From Meghimatium bilineatum (lineage: Eukaryota > Mollusca > Gastropoda > Stylommatophora > Philomycidae), in the NCBI GenBank assembly GCA_034231615.1, contig CM067316.1:24079791-24143790 (forward strand): 64,000 nt of DNA, written 5' to 3'. Shown piece after piece: positions 59,396 through 64,000 of the stretch. A program made the position numbers and the translations under genes. The notes beneath the pieces were generated by a model. The model searched no databases. It worked only from the letters and a program-made list of their open reading frames with translations, and was not told the DNA's origin. How positions within the stretch are numbered: the first letter of the stretch is position 1; each line of letters begins with the position of its first letter.

Positions 59396-60738
59396 AAAAT
59401 CATTATATATACCCCTCCCAAAAAAAGGCGACCTTCAGATTTGCTCTAACTACCGAACTATAGCCCTTATAAGTCAAGCAAGTAAAATAATGTTAAACAT
59501 CATAATGCAAAGAATCAAACAGAAATTAGAGATGGAGATAAACGAAACACAGGCTGGTTTCAGATCGGGCAGAGGAACAAGAGATCACATTCTTAACATG
59601 AGATTGATCATAGAAAAGTGTAGGGAATTTTCAACTGACCTGCACATGTGTTTCATAGATTACTCAAAAGCATTCGACTGCGTCCAACACCAGCAACTAT
59701 GGGAGATAATGAACAGCATGGGTTTCCCAAGACATCTGATTCATCTAATAGAGGAACTTTACCAAGATCAAAAGGCTGCAGTGAAGTTAGAGGACGATCT
59801 CTCAGAGTGGTTTGAGGTACAGAGTAGAGTAGGGCAAGGGTGCACACTCTCCCCATACCTGTTCAACATCTACGCTGAAAGTATAATGAGGAACGTGAGA
59901 GAAGACATACACAACACTGACTACCACGCTTTAAACATAGGTGGATTCCTAATCCCGGAACTACGCTACACAGATGACACAGTACTTCTATCAAACGATA
60001 TAAAGGGATTGGAACAACTAATCAAGAACACAAAGAAATATAGCGAAGCACAAAATTTGTATTTAAACACGCAGAAAACAAAAATCATTGTCAACAGATA
60101 TAACAATACAACAACCAAAAATCAGAATAGACAATACCGAGATAGAATGTGTGGATAAATTTGAATACTTAGGAGCAAATATCAACGGTGCAGGAGACTG
60201 CATGGCAGAAATAAGGAAGAGATTGGCAATGGCATATTGCAAAATAACATGGCTGAAAAACATATGGAAAAACAACAAAATAGAAACGAAAGTGCTAATG
60301 TTACGAACTTTTATTTTTCCAGTTGCAACATACGGCTGTGAAACATGGACTCTAAGTAAAACAGCGGCAAAGTAGATCAACGCCATTGAGCTGAAATGCT
60401 ACAGAAAGATACTTAGAATATCATGGAAAGATAAAATCAGAAACTCAGATATTATAAACACACTGAATATTCCAGAGTGTTGGTTACTAAACACAATAAC
60501 AAAAAGAAAACTACGCCTGTTTGGTCATATAAAGAGACATAACTGTTTAGAAAGACAAATAATGGAGGGAAGAGTACCTGGGAAGAGGAGAAGGGGCAGA
60601 CCAAGAAGACGATGGACTGACGACAGTAAAGATAACATGAATACATCGCTAGAAAATGCAAGCCACATCGCCCAAGACAGAGAGAGGTTCAGAGAGTTCA
60701 TTGGGAAGACAACGTTCTGGAAGGAATACGTCACATGA
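59396..60738 (+). mobile_element. LINE reverse transcriptase, best preserved copy in the window
   Basis: Frame 1 (to 60158): PLPKKGDLQICSNYRTIALI, ETQAGFRSGRGTRDHI, CFIDYSKAFDCV, VGQGCTLSPYLFNIYAE and RYTDDTVLLS (YTDD at 59967-59978). A frameshift at about 60088 leads into KFEYLGANINGAGD, ATYGCETWTLSKTAAK, a TAG at 60373, and CYRKILRISWKDKI, LRLFGHIKRHNC, GKRRRGRPRRRWTDD and IGKTTFWKEYVT with stop. 5' truncated (no endonuclease), with one frameshift and one internal stop. Lies in the presumed intron between the two minus-strand exons. Confidence 0.92.
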
Positions 60739-60756
60739 CACTGTCGGGAAAAATAT

Positions 60757-60916
60757 GGTCAGTAGTTTGCCATTGCTTTCTGAACAGTTCGGATACACAA
60801 TTGCCTGTGGCGGGGATCAAACTAGGCATCTTGGTAGAATTCTCAGTAGAATAATACCAATAACAAATTTTTATATTACTGGCAGATTGACTGGATTTGG
60901 ATTTTCTGTTAGGTGA
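60757..60916 (-). repeat. tRNA-derived SINE (family U)
   Basis: GTTTGCCATTGCTTTCTGAA, GCGGGGATCAAACTAGGCAT (B box on minus) and ATAATACCAATAACAAAT recur at 63458-63626. Starts almost at the LINE stop codon. Confidence 0.75.
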
Positions 60917-61059
60917 ATGCAATAACCTTCAATATATGTAGATACTGCAGCCAAGCAGTAAACAATGATACAGTACTACATATTCCATTCCCTCTCCCAG
61001 CTATATCCTGTCAAAGTTGTTGTGAGAGTTGTACACCCACTGCAGACATGCAGAAACAA

Positions 61060-61345
61060 ATACAGACCTTCCAATACAAGTGTTATAGATGAATTTTGTG
61101 CATTTTCTATATAGATCATATGACAAATATGTACATAAAAATAAAGTAGAGAATCTCACAATTTCACAAGAATCCCCACTTTTAACAGTAAAATAACAAA
61201 AACTTGCATGGTTTGGACACATACTTAAACAGGATTCCCTGTCAAAAAAATGATATTGTAACGTACAGTTGAGGGTGGAAGAAGCAGAGCAGGTAAAAGA
61301 AAATCATGGGCAGACAATATCAAAGACTGGAAAGGTAAAGATGTA
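61060..61345 (+). mobile_element. LINE 3' tail fragment
   Basis: Reads YKCYR-ILCIFYIDHMTN, LAWFGHILKQDSLS and TVEGGRSRAGKRKSWADNIK DWKG with frameshifts, the GH..K...L....L.GTVEG..SR...R..W-D end of a LINE ORF. Confidence 0.7.
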
Positions 61346-61349
61346 GTCT

Positions 61350-61415
61350 TAGTGGGTGGTGCACAGATCTGTGTATCTAGCAGCAGTTCTCGTGCCTGTA
61401 ACATACATACTACAT
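61350..61415 (+). repeat. single diverged unit of the 39-bp repeat with flanks
   Basis: TAGTGGGTGGTGCACAGATC TGTGTATCTAGCAGCAGTTC TCGTGCCTGTAAC parallels the left edge, unit and right edge of the array at 52980-53310, but with one unit only. Confidence 0.75.
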
Positions 61416-61670
61416 CTCTATCAGTAGGTAGGCTTAAGATGCTTATGGTAGCCATTTTGTATCTAGAACTTAGTGATGTCACAAAGCAGCAAGTGATGTC
61501 ACAAAAATTAACAAAATTTTGGATCAGTGCAAACTTCATAAAAAGTTGGATGTTAAAGAGCTAGGCAAACCAATACACTACCGGGTATTTATAAATTTAA
61601 ATTATTCAATGCAGAAATTAATGATAAAAAATATATATTAAACTCCTTTAATTGATTTTTTTACTTCCAG

Positions 61671-61778
61671 TTGTACCAAGATAGTGAAGTAGACAGAAAT
61701 GCTCTGTTACCATATGTTCTGCATACTCTTCAGAGCAAAACAAATCTACAGGAATTCTCTAAAAAAGCAGATTTCATA
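61671..61778 (+). CDS. orphan coding-like exon, cut by a MITE
   Basis: A strong acceptor (TTGATTTTTTTACTTCCAG) precedes LYQDSEVDRNALLPYVLHTL then QSKTNLQEFSKKADFI, with no stop in the frame and stops in the others. At 61779 sequence changes to a G-rich MITE; no donor precedes it. It is on the strand opposite to the flanking exons. It may be a disrupted exon of a nested or unrelated gene; family not recognised. Confidence 0.4.
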
Positions 61779-62110
61779 GGGCTGTCCATAATTTTCATCA
61801 ACAGTTGGGGGTTGGGGGGGGGGGGATTTTAAAGAATCTGGAAAAGTTTGACAGTTCTCAAGGGTTGGAGGGGGTGGGGATGACATAAGTTGAGGTCCAC
61901 TAAATGGTTTTTATACAACAATTAAACTGAGTGAATTTGAAAAATCTTTCCACAACTCTAGGGGTGGGGGATGTAAATTTAGTTGGACAAAAATGAGGTG
62001 AGTATGGTGGGGGGTGTAGAGATTCCCTGAATTCTTGATAAGTTGTTGACATGGGGGAGATGGGTCAAAAATTGTCAAAACAGTGCTGATGTAAGTTATG
62101 GACAGCACCC
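61779..62110. mobile_element. G-rich MITE
   Basis: Ends GGGCTGTCCATAA (left) and TTATGGACAGCACCC (right) are inverted copies with a small indel. The interior has runs of G (about 61806-61827, 61868-61878, 62010). I did not find a clear TSD. The ends and G-rich body resemble a common invertebrate MITE type. Confidence 0.7.
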
Positions 62111-62286
62111 AAGCAAGTATACTACCTGACCATCAAAGTCAGAAAGTGATACCACATGTGGTGCCGGAGTTGAGACAGGACATTTATACTACTCATTAAA
62201 ATCTATGCATCAAACACCTGAAACAGTAAGGTGTCAAAATATCGCTCATAAGTACCACCACAAAACAAACTGCTGGGGTCATATAA

Positions 62287-62427
62287 CCATGACTAAACAC
62301 AACATTCAGAATACAATAGACAGACACTCACTACCATGACTAAACACAACATTTAGAATACAATAGACAGACACTCACTACCATGACTAAACATAACATT
62401 CAGAATACAGCAGACAGACACTCACTA
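62287..62427 (+). repeat. 47-bp tandem repeat, 3 copies
   Basis: CCATGACTAAACACAACATT plus CAGAATACAATAGACAGACA CTCACTA starts at 62287, 62334 and 62381. Confidence 0.92.
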
Positions 62428-62746
62428 AAAATTATAGTAAAAACAGACACCAGAACATATACTGGTGGACTCTTCCAGCTTCGCTGCTTACAAAGCAAAA
62501 GTCTGGCCTACAGAAGTGTCTCTGCAAACTATAATGTAAGGTACCTACAGGGACATAAAACTAACCAGTTTTCACATGACATATCAGATTGGATGTACAA
62601 TAATTGATTGAAAAAGTAGACCTGATTTTGAAAGAAATCCCATGAATATATAAAATGTATGCGCTAGAAATGGGTGCAGGTCAATGACCAAATATGTACT
62701 TCAGGTCTGGATGTTAATCTTTTTATGTGTCCTTTATTAAAACCCC

Positions 62747-62965
62747 TTAGCTGCGGAGGCATTCTTAAGGATACGATGAAAAGCCACTGTTATTTTGTTG
62801 AGATCTTCCTCTTCTTAGCTTCCCAGGGGAAAAATCCATCTTGATGCTTATAATAAAGTATCCAGGCGAGGTTTTTTCCTGGAAAACTAAGAAGAAGCAG
62901 ATCTCAGAAAAAGGCAACAATCTCTCATTGTATCCTTAAGGATACATCTGCAGTTGGAACTCAGC
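62747..62965. repeat. inverted repeat P4
   Basis: TTAGCTGCGGAGGCATTCTT AAGGATAC..GATCTTCCTCTTCTTAG..CCAGG on the left is inverted on the right (CCTGGAAAACTAAGAAGAAG .. GTATCCTTAAGGATAC). Arms about 90 bp, loop about 40 bp. No flanking direct repeat seen. Possibly a MITE or a further palindromic insertion. Confidence 0.75.
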
Positions 62966-63090
62966 ACTAAATATAACAACACCACAAAAAGTTTAGCAAG
63001 TATACTATGAATCACACTTAAATCTATCAGTCTAACAAGCAGATACAGGATTTACATTAGAGATTTTAATAAAAAACATATACACAATAC

Positions 63091-63174
63091 CTCAAGAGTA
63101 ATACTAGCTTGCTTCCTGCTGTCTGCATGGTCTGTGTTTCCCATTGCATACATCAAATTGTGAGTGACTCGCAG
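63091..63174 (-). CDS. exon of an unidentified minus-strand gene (upstream exon)
   Basis: Minus strand: acceptor ATGTTATTTACTACAG, 84 nt reading LRVTHNLMYAMGNTDHADSR KQASITLE, donor GAG-GTATTG, phase 0 both ends. Upstream exons would lie beyond 63180 or outside the window. Together with 58984-59061 it gives 54 residues of a helical protein that I cannot name. Confidence 0.65.
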
Positions 63175-63241
63175 CTGTAGTAAATAACATTTAGGGCCCT
63201 ATAAAAACTATCATCCAATGATATATGGTATAGTTATGGTA

Positions 63242-63420
63242 TGACGAAAACAGATGTGCTTGGCCTCGACGTCCTGACCACAAGTGGCCACCCGGGGTTC
63301 AAATAATCACAGTTCTACTGTGGAACTTGCAGCACAACGTACTTCACGCTCCTCGGTGGAAATCACACGAAATATTCGTTGTGGTTATTTGAGAGCGAAC
63401 GCTGAAGAAGAAGAAGAAGA
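63242..63420 (+). mobile_element. element R, 3' end with GAA tail
   Basis: ACCACAAGTGGCCACCCGGG, TTCTACTGTGGAACTTGCAG and TGAGAGCGAACGCTGAAGAA GAAGAAG match the last 180 bp of copy 1 (33770-33947). Confidence 0.88.
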
Positions 63421-63457
63421 CCATCAACCCAGCATTTTTTAGCTGTAGTGATTTTCT

Positions 63458-63626
63458 AGGGAAAATATGTTTAGAAGTTTGCTATTGCTTTCTGAATGGC
63501 CCGGATGCATAATTGCCTGTTGCGGGGATCGAACTTGTTACCTCGATACAATAATACCAATAACAAATGTCTATATTTCTTATATTACTGGCAGACTGAC
63601 TGGATTTTGATTTTCTGTTAGGTTAA
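63458..63626 (-). repeat. tRNA-derived SINE (family U)
   Basis: GAAGTTTGCTATTGCTTTCT, GCGGGGATCGAACTTGTTAC (B box on minus) and ATACCAATAACAAATG match 60757-60916. Confidence 0.75.
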
Positions 63627-63628
63627 TT

Positions 63629-63780
63629 GAACAAGTTTCAGTAGCATCTAACAAGTTTCAGTAGCATCTAACAAGTTTCAGTAGCATCTAACAAGTTTCA
63701 GTAGCATCTAAAAAGTTTCAGTAGCATCTAACAAGTTTCAGTAGCATCTAACAAGTTTCAGTAGCATCTAACAAGTTTCC
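63629..63780 (+). repeat. 20-bp tandem repeat, about 7.5 copies
   Basis: AACAAGTTTCAGTAGCATCT repeated almost without change; one copy has AAAAAG. It starts at the end of the SINE. Confidence 0.95.
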
Positions 63781-63784
63781 ATAA

Positions 63785-64000
63785 ATCTCAACATGAGCAC
63801 CTTTAGTGGCCAAAAGAATGTCAAGACAGTATTCTATTTCTCTCCACGTGTTTTGAAGCATATGAGGTGTGATGGATGCAAAAGCATCAATTATTTACTG
63901 TGGAAGATTATCCATTCCCTGCATCGAAGTTTGATAGACAAATATGTTTACATATCTCCATAGAAATAAATCTAATGGGGTCAAATCTGCTGACCTTGGT
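63785..64000 (-). mobile_element. Tc1/mariner-superfamily transposase C-terminus, runs off the window
   Basis: Minus strand: PRSADLTPLDLFLWRYVNIF VYQTSMQGMDNLPQ, stop, then IIDAFASITPHMLQNTWREI EYCLDILLATKGAHVEIYG. The LTPLD-FLW.Y and final R/C....GAH.E pattern is typical of these transposases, with the last catalytic D just outside or altered. One stop; the rest of the element lies beyond the right edge. Confidence 0.75.

Overview
This window is AT-rich, intron-dense and repeat-dense nuclear DNA from an animal, very probably an invertebrate. The evidence is GT-AG introns of up to about 10.6 kb, many degenerate non-LTR retrotransposons, mariner- and Merlin-type transposase relics, tRNA-derived SINEs, and minisatellites. 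The phylum cannot be fixed from the sequence. No bacterial-type gene organisation, rRNA, intact tRNA or CRISPR array was seen.

The main gene is on the + strand, from 1767 to 38357. It is a lipid kinase of the ceramide kinase / ceramide-kinase-like (CERK/CERKL) family, reconstructed from 12 exons whose phases all match. The exons give about 550 codons: an N-terminal PH-like region, a diacylglycerol-kinase-type catalytic domain (NPIGGG, VGGDG, PAGTGNG) and a C-terminus ending at the TAG at 38355-38357. Any exon upstream of 1767 was not found. Its introns hold most of the repeats: a 79-bp minisatellite, palindromic insertions, a 1.86-kb imperfect foldback with a (TA)n tract, a 2-kb array of about 31-bp units interrupted by a MITE, a Merlin transposase relic, and LINE fragments.

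From 38.4 to 58.9 kb I found only repeats: LINE fragments of several families, mariner fragments, SINEs, two copies of a 1.2-1.3-kb non-coding retroelement, and minisatellites. At 58.9-63.2 kb there are two convincing minus-strand exons (63091-63174, then 58984-59061) of a gene I do not recognise, and one orphan coding-like + exon (61671) abutted by a G-rich MITE. The right edge carries a Tc1/mariner-like transposase C-terminus on the minus strand.

The most notable structures are as follows. (1) Three palindromic insertions are each flush with a 12-20-bp direct repeat on the left and have a non-palindromic tail on the right. (2) A 1.2-1.3-kb non-coding retroelement has two end-to-end copies with target-site duplications (TSDs), and its 3' end resembles that of two unrelated SINE families. 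(3) A 313-bp MITE with an exact 8-bp TSD shares its terminal repeat with the Merlin transposase relic 15 kb away in the same gene. (4) Several nested insertions have visible TSDs, which gives a relative order of transposition events.
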